DNA of 64,000 nucleotides from Escarpia spicata (Eukaryota; Annelida; Polychaeta; Sabellida; Siboglinidae): NCBI GenBank assembly GCA_963995525.1, contig OZ023206.1, positions 47,935,585 to 47,999,584 of the forward strand, read 5' to 3'. Shown piece by piece: positions 35,438 to 47,569 of this stretch (position 1 is its first letter; each line of letters starts with the position of its first letter). The notes under the pieces were generated by a model. It saw only the letters and a program-made list of their open reading frames with translations, ran no database searches and was not told where the DNA came from. The position numbers and the translations under genes were made by a program.

Positions 35438-36166
35438 TCCACACACACATACGTACATACATACATACATACATACATACGCAAGCACGCACGCATGTAC
35501 GTGCGTATGCATGTACGTATGTATGTATGTACGTATGTATATGTGTGTGTTGGTACACACGTACGTGCATACACACACACGTACGTATGTACACACATTG
35601 GTAAAAACTTGTACATATACATATGCATATATGTACACATGCACATATGTACAAACATATGTACGTACATGCTTACATACGTAAATACAGTCTACGGTTA
35701 CCAATTGCATATGGGCTTTTTTTTGCCTTAGTTTACGTAGCTGACACTCACCAGATGCCTCGTCACTTTCTTCATTCACCGACAAACTCAGATGATATGT
35801 TTCTTCCTATTAATCAAACGAAGATAACGTATTAATAAATAATGATTAATTATATATGCTCCATACCCCGATCCATCTTGGTATTGCGTTGTTTACATCG
35901 CTTGGTGTAGTAGTATATAGTAAACAACAACGATGACAACGACAATAAAAAACTGTTGAGCTTAATTGTGATACGTTGTATTGTGGATCTCGTAGTTTGC
36001 ATTAATACTCTAACATCTGCTTCATTTTTGTTTGCATACAAGAATTTCCAAATGCGACGTAACTAGCAATGAAAATATGAATTGTGCTACTTACTTCAGC
36101 CGTTTCGTTTGCCGCTACAACCGCTAACGTCAGTAAGGCGAAAAGCAAGACGACACTCACACGCAT
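34352..36166 (-). CDS. Secreted cysteine-rich cationic peptide precursor, 5 exons
   Basis: Coding exons on the minus strand are 36166-36095, 35806-35752, 35051-35028 and 34560-34352 (360 nt, 119 residues); exon 1 is untranslated. Residues 1-19 are a signal peptide (MRVSVVLLFALLTLAVVA). Residues 20-50 are an acidic propeptide (nine Asp/Glu) ending AKR, a dibasic processing site. Residues 51-119 are the likely mature peptide: eight Cys at 60, 62, 70, 77, 79, 86, 105 and 107 (C-x-C-x7-C-x6-C-x-C-x6-C-x18-C-x-C), 15 Arg/Lys against 3 acidic residues, and Tyr-rich. C-x-C occurs three times, suggesting internal duplication. GKRR at 99-102 could be a second cleavage or amidation site; N94 is in a sequon. 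Acidic pro plus cationic Cys-rich mature part is typical of defence peptides, but neuropeptide or toxin-like roles are possible. The family is not recognised. Confidence 0.85.
35028..35051 (-). other. Exon 4: 24-base micro-exon with KR site
   Basis: A strong acceptor (CTTCCTTCTTTGCAG) and a weaker donor GAG|GTAATA. It is phase 1 to phase 1 and encodes VDGNRAKR, which carries the processing site. Without splicing at the donor the frame would read GNIWWFD and stop. Confidence 0.7.
35308..35560. repeat. Microsatellite in intron 3
   Basis: A long (CA)n run with CACG/CATC interruptions, then (CATA)n and (GTAC/GTAT) tracts. It lies inside the third intron of the peptide gene, and every ORF through it is an artefact. 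Confidence 0.95.
35752..35806 (-). other. Exon 3: acidic propeptide
   Basis: Acceptor TTGATTAATAG, 55 bases, and donor TCTG|GTGAGT. It encodes EETYHLSLSVNEESDEAS and ends in phase 1. Confidence 0.8.
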
Positions 36167-36182
36167 TGTGTCTTCAAAGCAA
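36095..36182 (-). other. Exon 2: start codon and signal peptide
   Basis: The acceptor TTTACATAG is followed by a 16-base leader, ATG at 36166-36164 and 24 codons. The exon ends GCTGAA at a perfect GTAAGT donor (phase 0). Confidence 0.85.
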
Positions 36183-36374
36183 CTATGTAAACAGACAAAT
36201 AAGAATGTTAACAAATTGCTAAAAAAAAACGTCTGAACTTCTTAATGTAGTGCTTATAATCAAACGTATTGCTTATTCGCCAATGTTATCGAGTTGAACG
36301 AGTTTTTCTGCAATAATGTGTAAAATCAGTTTCAACAAAACCTTTTCGTTAAAGAAAACGGCAACTCTCCTTAC

Positions 36375-36424
36375 CTTACACACGAAGAAGTGTTGGTTCA
36401 AGTGACGAGTCCTTTCCCTTCGGT
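36375..36424 (-). other. Exon 1 (5' UTR) of the peptide gene
   Basis: Starts at the predicted cap site and ends at the donor AAG|GTAAGG (intron from 36374). A second GTAAGG four bases upstream could also be used. The intron is about 192 bases. Confidence 0.65.
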
Positions 36425-36447
36425 GTAAATCCGGCGTAGGCCCTCTC

Positions 36448-36455
36448 TTTATATA
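36448..36455 (-). promoter_or_regulatory. TATA box of the peptide gene
   Basis: TATATAAA on the minus strand. Transcription should start some 25-30 bases downstream, near 36424, which leaves a short 5' UTR exon before the first donor. Confidence 0.75.
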
Positions 36456-36479
36456 GCAATCAGGAGGTGACTGTCGTGT

Positions 36480-37143
<664 letters not shown>

Positions 37144-37612
37144 TTTCCTCAAATGTCGGATTAATCTTTTTTCGTTTTATACAAATATATCAAATCTACT
37201 TATAGTCGAGTTTGCGTGTGTAAAGTATAAGAAGGCTATACGTAATATGAAAAACGTATCGCTTTTTTCTGCAGAAGTGTCGAAACAGTTGGTATATTGC
37301 CCTTTCTGCTGCAGTGTCTGTTTTTCCTCAAATGTCGAGTTCCTTCTTTTTCTGTTTACACAAATACATCAAATCTACTTATATTCGAGCTTGGGTCATA
37401 GTGTTGGTAATATGGAGTAGCTGCTGACACAGAAATACATATGTCTACCCTTATGCTAATAGTATAAGGGTACGAATAATTATGATTTGAACATTTTACA
37501 CACTATCACGACTAGGGTCTTTCGATGGACGGGAACTTCACATTATCTCCGACCTTCGTGATTTTGAACAAACACCGAATATCTACGAGCGTGTGATGGT
37601 GTTGGTGTAACG

Positions 37613-38605
37613 ATCGTCTTAGGTCTTAGGTGATTTAGTCCAAACAGCCCAAACTTGAGCTAACGCAGGAGTTGTGTGGTGTTTGTTTGTTTATTATATA
37701 GACACTTTAGATGATTGGGTGTGATGAAAGGGAGGTTCATGATAGCTGTTTGAAACGATATGGGGCTGTCTAGTTCAGTAATCGGTGGTGGAATCATATT
37801 CCAGATTTGAACTGCTCGGGGGTAGAAAGAGAACACTGCTGCATTGATGCGGCACCTAGGGGCTACGTAGTGGCCACGGTTTTTTTACTGTGTTAGTAGA
37901 CCTGGTGGGGGTGTGATGTTGATTATGTGATTTAATATTTTGTAAAATGTCATGGCTTGTTTGATAATGCGTCGTCGTTCAAGAGTTGACCATCCAAGGG
38001 TGGCTATTAGGTCTGCTGCGTTTGTTTGGCGTCTGTGGTCATTTCTGACAAATCGGGCAGCACAGTGTTGTACTCTTTCAAGGTGTTTAATTTGGGTGGC
38101 AGTGTGTGGGTTCCATATGGGAGAGGCATACTCGAGTTTTGGTCGGATTAGCATGTTATAGGCTGTTTCTTTTACTTCAGGTTTGCATGGTCCGAGGGTT
38201 CGTTTGATCATGCCTAGGACTTTTGAAGATTTGGAAGCTATGTCAGTGATATGGTTAGCCCAGGTTAGTTTAGAATCTAATTTTATTCCAAGATATGTGT
38301 GGCTAGAGGCGGTAGAGAGTGGCATGCCAAAGAGTGAATATGAATGTAGTTGTTGACATGTGTTGAATTTGGGTTCGTGTCAAACTATGTTGTTGTTAGT
38401 TGTTTTATGTCATCTTTAAGCTTATCCAAGTTTGCAGATTTATATTGGAACACTTTGTGTGGTGGTTTACTGTTACGGATTGGATTTAGGTTTACGTTAA
38501 AGGACACAGCTTCATGATCACTCATGCCGGGAGTGGTGTGAGTGTTAGAAATTATCGATGGTTTAGAAGTGATTATGAGGTCAAGGATATTGGTGGAATC
38601 AACTC
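37613..38605 (-). pseudogene. LINE fragment, internally deleted
   Basis: The minus strand carries an endonuclease end (NILDLIITSKPSIISNT, TPGMSDHEAVSFN at 38600-38385). After a deletion of most of the RT comes an RT C-terminal frame at 38325-37885 (TYLGIKLDSKLTWANHI, KLEYASPIWNPHT, LERVQHCAARFV, LGWSTLERRR). It belongs to the Jockey/I/CR1-like assemblage and differs from the other LINEs here. The insertion is absent from copy A at about 2553. No clean target-site duplication. Confidence 0.82.
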
Positions 38606-38687
38606 GTTGTGCGTTTTGTAATATTTTGTAAATATTACTATTATGCCTGTCATCTTCCAAGGCAACCCGACAGGTGATGGACATTTT

Positions 38688-40597
38688 TGGTAGTATATTA
38701 AAATGATTGGAACCTCGCTTAAGTGGACACTTTTAGTCCCCCAATGAATGTTTTCGGAGTAACGAATTTTGATATAAATATTTGTCGAGTTGGTTGGACG
38801 AAAGAGTGCCTGTGTATTCCTGGCTTAACATGCACACAAGTGATGTAATCAGCGAGGACACAACCAGTGAATCAATATGTTCATTTAAAAAGAGGCATTC
38901 TGTTCACAGTGTTTCATTTATTAATTAATATAATGTTGTGAAAAATATAACATCTAGATTGTAGGTATACTGTCAAAGTGTGTTTAGTAAGCGTGTAACA
39001 ACGTTCGCAATCTAGAAGATACTACCCCGGAGCATGTTCAAACGGTAAACAATACTTCCCTTTTCAAAACAAGCTTGATTGGCAATACTGCCAACGCAGG
39101 CTTAGTTAACAACAATACCCCTTGAACGATTTCCCATTTTCCTAAATCCAATGTAGCTGACTGGTGTTTCAAATTAATACTCTGGGTAATTCTGGGTAGA
39201 TGAACGTGCAGACCTATTAAAAGGAATAATCTACACTTAATATTATATAATTTATATTAGTTTAGTTTACAACAATACTTTACATGATTGCTGAATGAAG
39301 AAGATGTGGGGTGCAGATTTGCACCCTAATATACGGGTGCAAATTTGAACCCCATGTGCTCCCTATAGGGTGCTAATCTTTTATAGCTGACTTAAACCCT
39401 ATATGGTGCACGTGGGGTGCAGAACCCCATCCCTATGTTAGGGTGCAAATCTGCACCCCACATCTGGGGTGCAGATTTGAACCTCCTTTGAGAGATCCTG
39501 GTGTGACAACTCTCTACACCCTATAGGGTGCCGATCTTAACCCAATTTTGCACCGCTAGGGTGCAGAATATATTCAAAAAGAAAACTGTGCACCATTTTG
39601 AGTTCAAATCTGGAATATCGGATTTTTTTGCAACTTTGCACTACTGTTAAGTAGGATAAATTTGCAAACTGAAACATGTACCTGTAAAGGTATACATTTA
39701 CATATATACACAATGTGGAATACTGCGTACAGAAAGCCCAATCCACGATGCTGAATTGAACATCTTCGGGAACAACCTAACTTAAAGGGGAAGAAAAATT
39801 ACATTCAAATGCAAATGCATAACAGCTGTAGACACTCAGGTGTTTAGAACGTTGAGTTATAAACGCTTGTCGTATTCATTTGAACAACTATAGGTGTATA
39901 TTTCTTACACCGGTGGTGAATTTCGGGTCAACTAAACGCAATTTATTACAGGCGTTTAGGCGTTGATCGTGATGTTGATAAGCATATACATCCATTCGAC
40001 CTTCGCAATCTAACATGAATATTGTTCAAACAATTACTTTTTTTCAGAACATATAGGGTAGTTTTTGTTATTAAGACTTCATCTTGAATAGGTCCTGCTG
40101 AAATGGTGTAACTGACCAAACGATCACCATTAGAGGCACAATATTGCGAAACGTTGCCAATTTTGAGGAGAACATCATTGTCATATTTATACATGACCGA
40201 GAGAGTGATTTGTCACCGGTGTTTCCATTATGCTATGGAAAAACGTGATTTAATTGTAATGCTCTATAATAAGCGGTGTGGTGTGGCGTTGACACAGGTC
40301 TGTGTGATATGTCTAGTACCGTAGTGAAGTAAGTAGTTTGTCGTGAATGCGCTTCACCCTCTCGCTTCCAGCTCCAACCGTCAGCTAGCTCCCTCACAGG
40401 GGTAAAAAGGGAGCAGAATGCGTAATCCTCTCCTGCTGGTACATAATCTCTCTACACACAAGACTGTAGCATGACCTCCTTGTGGAACATTGCGGATAGT
40501 GGGCGCCTTGCGGCCTCAGGCTAACATGCTATGGATCTAGGAGAAGGACAACCCTCATTCCAAACCTGGGTAGACCCAACTCATTAGCCTTGGCAGG
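38688..40597 (+). repeat. Copy-B counterpart of A 2635-4600
   Basis: Contains the CTAGTATATT-type repeat (38688-38880) and the palindromic CCCTATAGGGTGC cluster (39300-39570). No gene is seen. Confidence 0.75.
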
Positions 40598-40607
40598 CAG
40601 TTGGTCT

Positions 40608-43600
40608 TACTTACTTACTTACTTACTGCTCCCGTAACCCGCCTGGGTCATATGGGCGCTTCATTGCTGAATGTTTCACCAGTCGACGCCAGTCTTCGCG
40701 GTTGTGTGCTAATGTCTGAGTTTCTGCAAAGGTCTTCCCAGTCGATTCTGCAATATTGTCTGACCATCTCTTCCTCTGTCTTCCCTGTCTTCTTTTCTCC
40801 GGCACTGCTCCGTGCAGTATTGTTTTTGTGAGCCCACTTGATCGTACTACATAACCATACCATCTCAGTTTCCTTATTTTACTGTGGTCAGCAGGTCTTC
40901 ATAATGTCCCACATGTTGAGTGATGATTTTTCTGACTTCATCGTTGGTGATGTCGTCCGTGTAGGAAATACCGAGGATTCTTCAGTAGCATTTCATTTCT
41001 AAAGCAGCATTTCTTCTTTGCAGTTCCGCTGTGAGAGTCCATGATTCGCATGCATACAGAAAGATGGAAAGGACCAGTTTACGTACTAGTTTAAGTTTAG
41101 ATTTCAGTGCGATGTTTTTGTCTCTCCAAACTGGTTTAAATTTCGCCATTGGTGCTAATGTTTGCGCAGGTCTTGCAAGGATTTCCTTTCTGGAACCTTC
41201 ATCATTGATGATAGCTCCGAGGTACTTAGATTGACTTATTGTTTCCAGTTCGTGTCCATTGACAGTTATTCGGAACCTCATTGCATTTTTGCTATTTGTC
41301 ATTAGCTTGTTTTTTTCTGTGCTTATTTCCATTCCATATCTGGCTGATGTTTCGTCCAGTCGTTTCACAATGTTTGGAAGTTCCTGTTCACTTCCAGCCA
41401 ACCCGTCAATGTCATCAGCGAACCGCAGTCCTCCAGTGTTGACTGTGCCAGTGTGATCTTCCAGGCCATCTGTCATTATTCGTTCCAGGAAAATGTTGCA
41501 TAATGTAGGTGACAAGAGGCATCCTTGACGGACTCCGACTGATGTGTGGAACTATTCACATACAGCGCCTTGCACCAGTACTGCACTGCTAGCTTTAGCG
41601 TATAGCTGTTCAATGGTGTTTACTAGTTTTCGTCCAATATTGTAGTTCTTCATTGTTGCCTATAGTGCGGCATGCCCTGTCAAATACCTTCATGAAAACA
41701 ATGAAAACATGGAATAGTTCCTGTTAATGTTGCATGTATTTCTCACCCAAAACACGAAGATTTAAAATATGTTCCTTGGGGCTTCTTCCACTGCGAAAGC
41801 CCGCCTGTTCTTCGGCAATGATCTCTTCTACTTGTGGTTTCAATCTGTTCAAGATGACTCTCAGCATCACTTTGCTCGTATGGCTAATGAGGCTGATGGT
41901 TCGGTAGTTTTGACATTGTTGTAGGTTGCCTTTCTTGGGGAGAGTAATTATCAGTGATTGAGTCCATGTAGTTGGCCACTCTCCAGTCTGCCACATTTGT
42001 TTGCATATGTTGGTGAGGATGTCTATCACCGTTTCTCCTCCGTTCATTATCAGTTCTGCTGGGATGTTGTCAAATCCAGCAGCTTTTCCCTTCTTCAGTG
42101 ATCTTACAGCTATCTCCACTTCTTCGCGTACAATTGGAAAGTCGTCCTCTTTTGATGATTCTTGGCTGGCTAGAACACTTGGATCTCCGTTGGTCTGGAA
42201 GTTGTACAACTCCGAAAAGTATTCTGTCCTTGTGTTGATAATGTGTTTTCTTCGGTGAAGCATTTCCCTTCTTTATCTTGAATTGTGTTGACTTTCTCCT
42301 GCCTTTGGTTTGTCAATTCTCTCACGACTTGGTACGCTCTTTTGCTGTTGTTTTTGTTGATGCAGTCTTCAATTTCCGTGCACTGTTCTTCAATCCATTT
42401 TTCTTTGGCTTGTTTAATTCCTTTTCTGATCTTCTTGTTGATCTCATTGTACTTCTTTGTTGCTTCTTCTTCCATGTATTTGTCGGTCTTCAAATATATC
42501 CTAGTGTCACATATTCCCAGAATTTCGTCTGTGACCCAGGGTTTGGCCTTTCGACGGTGTTACCCTAAAATGGCATTTGCTGTTTCTGTCATCACTGCAT
42601 TTCAGTTTGGAATTATCGTTTCTAGATCTTCTTCAAGCATGAGCAGTGGTGCAATCATCCCTCCAATTGTTGCTTGGAATGAAGCCAAGATCGCAGGGTC
42701 TTTCAGTTTGTCCAAGTTGAACTTTAGCCTGGTATTCATAGGTTTGTTGATCTTTTTCAGCCGTACTTTGAAGGTCATCAATACGAGATCATGGTCACTT
42801 CCTACGTATGTTCCTGGGAAAGTCCTTGATTTGGCCCTGTTGACTCCAGATCTGAACCTATTTTGCACCAGGATGTAGTCAATCTGTAGTGATCTCTTCC
42901 GTTAGGTGCATGACTTGTCCATCTTCGGGATGCTTTATGTTTTCCAAGTGTGTTTGCAAGCACCATGGTGTTGTAGTTGGCAAACTCCAACAGGCGTAGC
43001 CCACTCTCGTATGTTGTAGTATTACAGAAAGGACCGCAGGAATCTTTCCATTCTGCATGTGCATCGGCACCCACTTTGGCATTCCAGTCTCCCTGGACTA
43101 TCAGAATGTCCTTCTTGTCTACCCAATCGATGATGTCCTGGAATTGATTGTAGAATTCTTCCACTTGTTCATCATCATAAACTGATGTTGGGGCATAGAC
43201 TTGTACCACCGTGATGTTGATAGGTGTTGCTCTAAGGCGGATGGTTACGAGTCTGCTGGATGTTGGGTAGCACCATATTACTGAGTTTTTTTAATGTTTT
43301 TGATGACAAGGAATCCTACTCCCTTTACATGTTTGTCATTTTCTCCACTGAAGTAGAATGTATTTCCTTCATCTGTTTGTATTTCACCACATTTCCACTT
43401 GTTCTCACATAGTTCCAGGAGGTGCCATGTACATCTTTCCATCTCATGTTCAAGTTCTTTCATTTTTCCTATTTGGTTAAGTGTTCTTACATTCCATGAG
43501 GCAATAGTGATGTAGTCCCTCCCACGGATCGCTTTGGGTGAGGGTCCATCAGTAGCATATTTATCATGTCCGTCCTGATGGGAGACGGATGGCGCGGTCA

Positions 43601-44086
43601 TTGGTAACCCGGGCTGCGATCGATCCTGTATCGACTTTGGTGTTTTGTTCATCATGTAGTGTGTCTGGGGAAGAGTTTCTAACCAGGTGGAGCCCACCCC
43701 TCTCCTGTCGGCTATTTGACCCATAGCTGGAACATGATTTGTGTGGGTTGGGACATGTCCACACACTGGCGGGCCCTGCACCCCGCACATATCGGGCTCA
43801 AGCTACTCCGCCAAGGTTGGACCACTAGATCCCATGCAGGTTTGGCCTGGAGCCGCAAGGTGTCCAGTTACCATATGGTGTCGCAAGGAGGCACTGCATG
43901 AGTCTTGATTGAGGAGAGGCTATATACCAGAAGGAAAGACTTATACACTCGGCTTTCTTTTCACCCCAGATGAGGCTATCTGGCGGCTGAAGCTGAAAGC
44001 GGGAGGTCAGAAGCAAGCTACTAACCATTACACTACGCTACAGCACTAGGAGCATCACCCAACCCTTGTGACGGAGTCACACACCA
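40608..44086 (-). mobile_element. RTE-like LINE with target-site duplication
   Basis: Flanked by the direct repeat CAGTTGGTCT (40598-40607 and 44087-44096), with the empty site at the matching place in copy A (about 4568). On the minus strand the 3' end is a short (AAGT)n tail, the kind of tetranucleotide tail used by RTE-clade LINEs. Length is 3.48 kb, near full length for that clade. It carries a broken endonuclease-RT frame. It inserted into the 5' region of the older LINE at 44087-46690, after the segmental duplication. Confidence 0.88.
40982..43790 (-). pseudogene. Endonuclease-RT ORF of the RTE-like LINE
   Basis: In minus-strand order: TIASWNVRTLNQIGKMKELE (endonuclease start, about 43510), VQVYAPTSVYDDEQVEEFYN (43209), GDWNAKVGA, then a linker. 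RT blocks follow: KGKAAGFDNIPAELIMNGG (about 42090), KVMLRVILNRLKPQVEEII and GGLRFADDIDGLAG with the FADD catalytic box (about 41425), then YLGAIINDEGSRKEI and LSIFLYACESWTLTAE. At least five frameshifts or stops split it, so it is inactive. Confidence 0.88.
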
Positions 44087-44096
44087 CAGTTGGTCT

Positions 44097-46690
44097 AGAA
44101 GATGGAAAAACTCTGATTTTAAACCAAGGAGACGGACCCTCTTACAATCTCTGAAATAAATATAAAGATGTTTGGCTTCAGGCTAGCGACCTGTCCCTGT
44201 GAAAAAATATGCTACAAAAACAGTTCAAAGCACACAAACGGATCCTCGGCAGATGAGCTGACGGACGTCTCCTACAGGACACACAATAATGTTGGTGCCC
44301 CGAAGACCCGAGCTCTCTCGGCGAAGAGAATGATCCGCATCGAATAAGTTCACCATCATCCAGTGCTATGCACCACCTAACAACCTCGATAACTACGAGA
44401 AAGACAGCTCTATGAGCAACCACAGGACCTGGTAGACGAGATTCCACATCACGACATAACCGTTGTTATGGGAGACATGAATGCCCAGATCGGTGGATAT
44501 AGGTCTGGTTTTGAACATGTCCTTGGGCCTCACGCATTTGGTAAACGTACAGATAATGGCAACCGCTTTGAGCAATTATGCAGAGATTGGATGAACACTC
44601 TTTGAGCACAAAGACATACACAAAATAACATGGTTTTCAAATGACTGATACCACACCAGGTTCAACGAAATGGTGGGAGAAGCTGACATATGCGATGATG
44701 CTAGCGGACAAAGACGTTCTGGGATTCCAGACATCTCTGAAGGAGTCTTGGATCAGAGATCACACATGGGGACTGATTGCGGAAAGGAAACTCCTGCAAC
44801 AGAAACGACACAATTATTCCTGCAGCACGGCTTCATACCAAACGACAGAGAGAGAACTGAAGCGCATTGCACAAAAGGACAATACGAATGGTTTGACAGA
44901 CATACACAGGAAGCAGAGAACGCAGCTGCTCGAAATGACATGAGGCAGACTAATGCATTGCCAAGAAAATCACTGGCAGCACAACGGCAAGGTCTGAACC
45001 AATCAAAGCCAAAGATCGATCTCTACTATCGAAAGGAGAGGACAAGCTAGAGAGAGGGGCAGAACACTTGAGAGAGAGGTTCTCAATAGAACTGCACCTG
45101 ACACACTAGCACAGACTGGCAACCCTCAGAAGGTGCTCCCAGTAAACACAGAGTAGTTCTCGGAGGATGAAGTGAGGAAGGCCATTGCGACTCTCAAAAC
45201 AAACAAGTCACCTGGCATGGAAGGAATCACAACTGAAATTATCAAAGCGGGTGGTGAAACAATTGTACAATGGATGTGCGGACTATGCAGCCAGATCTGG
45301 GGCTCGGGCATCGTTACTGAAGGCTGGAAATATGGTGCTGTTGTTTGTGTCCCAACGAAAGGAAACCTAAATAAATCTGACAACTGCACAGGTGTGAAAT
45401 TTCTGTCAACACCAGGGAAAGTGTATTGCCAGACGATACTGAACCGAATGCGAGATGTGGTAGATGCGTGAGGAAAAAGCAGGCTTCAGGTCCAAACGCT
45501 CTTGTGCTGAGCAGATATTCACACTCGGACGCATTATTGAGAAATGTCAAGAGTACCAGTTAAACTTCGTAAACAGTTTCACAGATTTCAGCAAAGCGTT
45601 TGACCACACCCACAGACCCTCCATGTGGAAAATATTAACCACGTATGGAATCCCACAAAAGATTATCAAAGCAATCGAGAAGGTATATGAAAACTCGATG
45701 TTGTATAAAAAATAGAAGATGGCTAGAGCGACTGGTTCCATGTGATGACTATTGTCATACAAGGCTACATTCTCCCCCTTTCTCTTTGCCGTGTGCCATC
45801 GACTGGGTCATGCTGCTAGCAACCACATTCAATGAAGGGATTGTGTGTGAGTAAAGGAGGAGCGTTTATCAGAACTGTACTTTGTTGACGACATTGCTGC
45901 CCTCTCAGACAGCTCCCAGGGCCTACAACGTCTCGTGGAATCAGTCAGCAAATATGCTAATGGCTTGGGACTTGTCATCAGTGACACGAAGTCAAAAACA
46001 TGCTGACAGGGGAGCACCAACGACCCACATATGTTTTGATCAACCAGACAAAAAGTAGAAACAGTAGGACACTTAACCTACCTTGGCAGCTCCACCATCA
46101 ACCAAGGAATCATAGATCATGAACTAAACTGCAGAGTGGGGAAAGCGTCAGCAGCCATCAACCAGCTGAGAAAACAATGAAACAACAGTAAATTTACCTT
46201 GAAATATAAACTCCGCTTTTATAAATCAAACGTTATACCAACCCTCCTATATGGATGTGAAATATGGCAACTAAAACATGCCAAAAACACAAAATTTATT
46301 CAGTCGACACTATATGCCTGAGGAAGATCTTGGCATACATACACTGGAGCTACCATGTGACGAGTATAGATATCCGGTTACGATCAGGACAACCTCTGGC
46401 ATCATCTACTATATGTAGAAGACGAATGAGCTGGCTCGGCCATGTCACAAGGCTCCCACTTACTAGACCTGCCAACCAAGCGCTATGGTGGATACCAGCT
46501 GGCCAGAGAAAGATTGGATGACCAAGAATGATCTGGCGCCAAACAATCGACCGCGACCTACAGCTGGTCAACAACAGCTGGAGCGACGCCAGAACACTAG
46601 CAAGCGACAGATCTGGATGGCCTGCTTTGACTGCCTCATGCATCTATAGATGCGGGGGCAGCTAAGTCTAAGTAAGTAGGTATAATTGTA
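44097..46690 (+). pseudogene. Copy-B counterpart of the degenerate RTE-like LINE
   Basis: Same element as 4568-7755. It keeps NKSPGMEGIT (45205), the RT frame at 45464-45715 (RSKRSCAEQIFTLGRIIEKC, FVNSFTDFSKAFDHTHRPSM), LYFVDDIA (catalytic box altered, about 45885) and the C-terminal SWLGHVTRLPLTRPANQALWW block. Relative to copy A it has two deletions in the endonuclease part (around 44345 and 44640). Confidence 0.85.
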
Positions 46691-47480
46691 AATGCCGGTG
46701 TTTAATGTGTCTTTCCACGATCTAAACGTCTGGCGTTTAGATAATTTTGCATTCCTTCCTTGTGACATCATTCGCTTTCTCGCGAGTTGCGTGGTCGTTC
46801 GCGATATTGTATTGTTACGTGGGTCTTTGGCGCCAACTTGTCATCTTCTGCGAACATCGTGTGAGTTGATCAGGAAACTTAATTAGAATCTTGCAGTTTG
46901 GTGGGTACAATTTGTCTACCTAAATATTGTGCTTAAAACTGTTGATACAAGTTGCACCGCTATGCCAAAGAATGACGTACCGAAATAAGAATAAGCTAGG
47001 ATTAACGATGACAGTACAGTTTGCATCTTTAATCGATCCACAGCGACAGGGCCGAGGCTGAGCGTCAATGCGGCTACACTATCGGACAGATCAGGGTAAG
47101 GGGTGGTGGTAACAATGCTGTTTTTACCAATACTAGCTTTTAAATATATTACAAAATGCAAAGTATTAAAACAGAACAGATGTCTTCACAAAATGAAAAG
47201 TTGTTGCCACAAATCACGCAACTGTCGCTGTTTGTGGCTTCCTTAGTTCTTCTTAAGACTTAACGCCTAAATCGCAGCTCATCCTTACCCTGAATAGGCA
47301 CATATCCACACTGATTTAGTTTGTTCTCTCGCAATATGTCATGCTTTTATCCTTAGTATTGGTCCCGTGTAACTTGTTTCAACGACCACCTCTTCAGCAG
47401 TGTACATGCATGTAGTATTCATTCATATGACTAGTGAATCACCGATTGTGACAGATCAAAAAAACAGTCTACATACATCA
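46690..47480. other. Copy-B counterpart of 7755-8440
   Basis: No gene supported. It holds the shared antisense frame at 47161-46916. Confidence 0.5.
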
Positions 47481-47569
47481 TGGAGAGTGTTCTTTATTAC
47501 CCAATGTTTAATTTTTTCAAAAACGTAGTTATACTAAATTCTTATGGCACATTGGTAGGAATCACAAAT

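Noticed and set aside
35223..35785. HTHTHT and VCVCVC ORFs
   Set aside because: Microsatellite read-throughs within intron 3 of the peptide gene.
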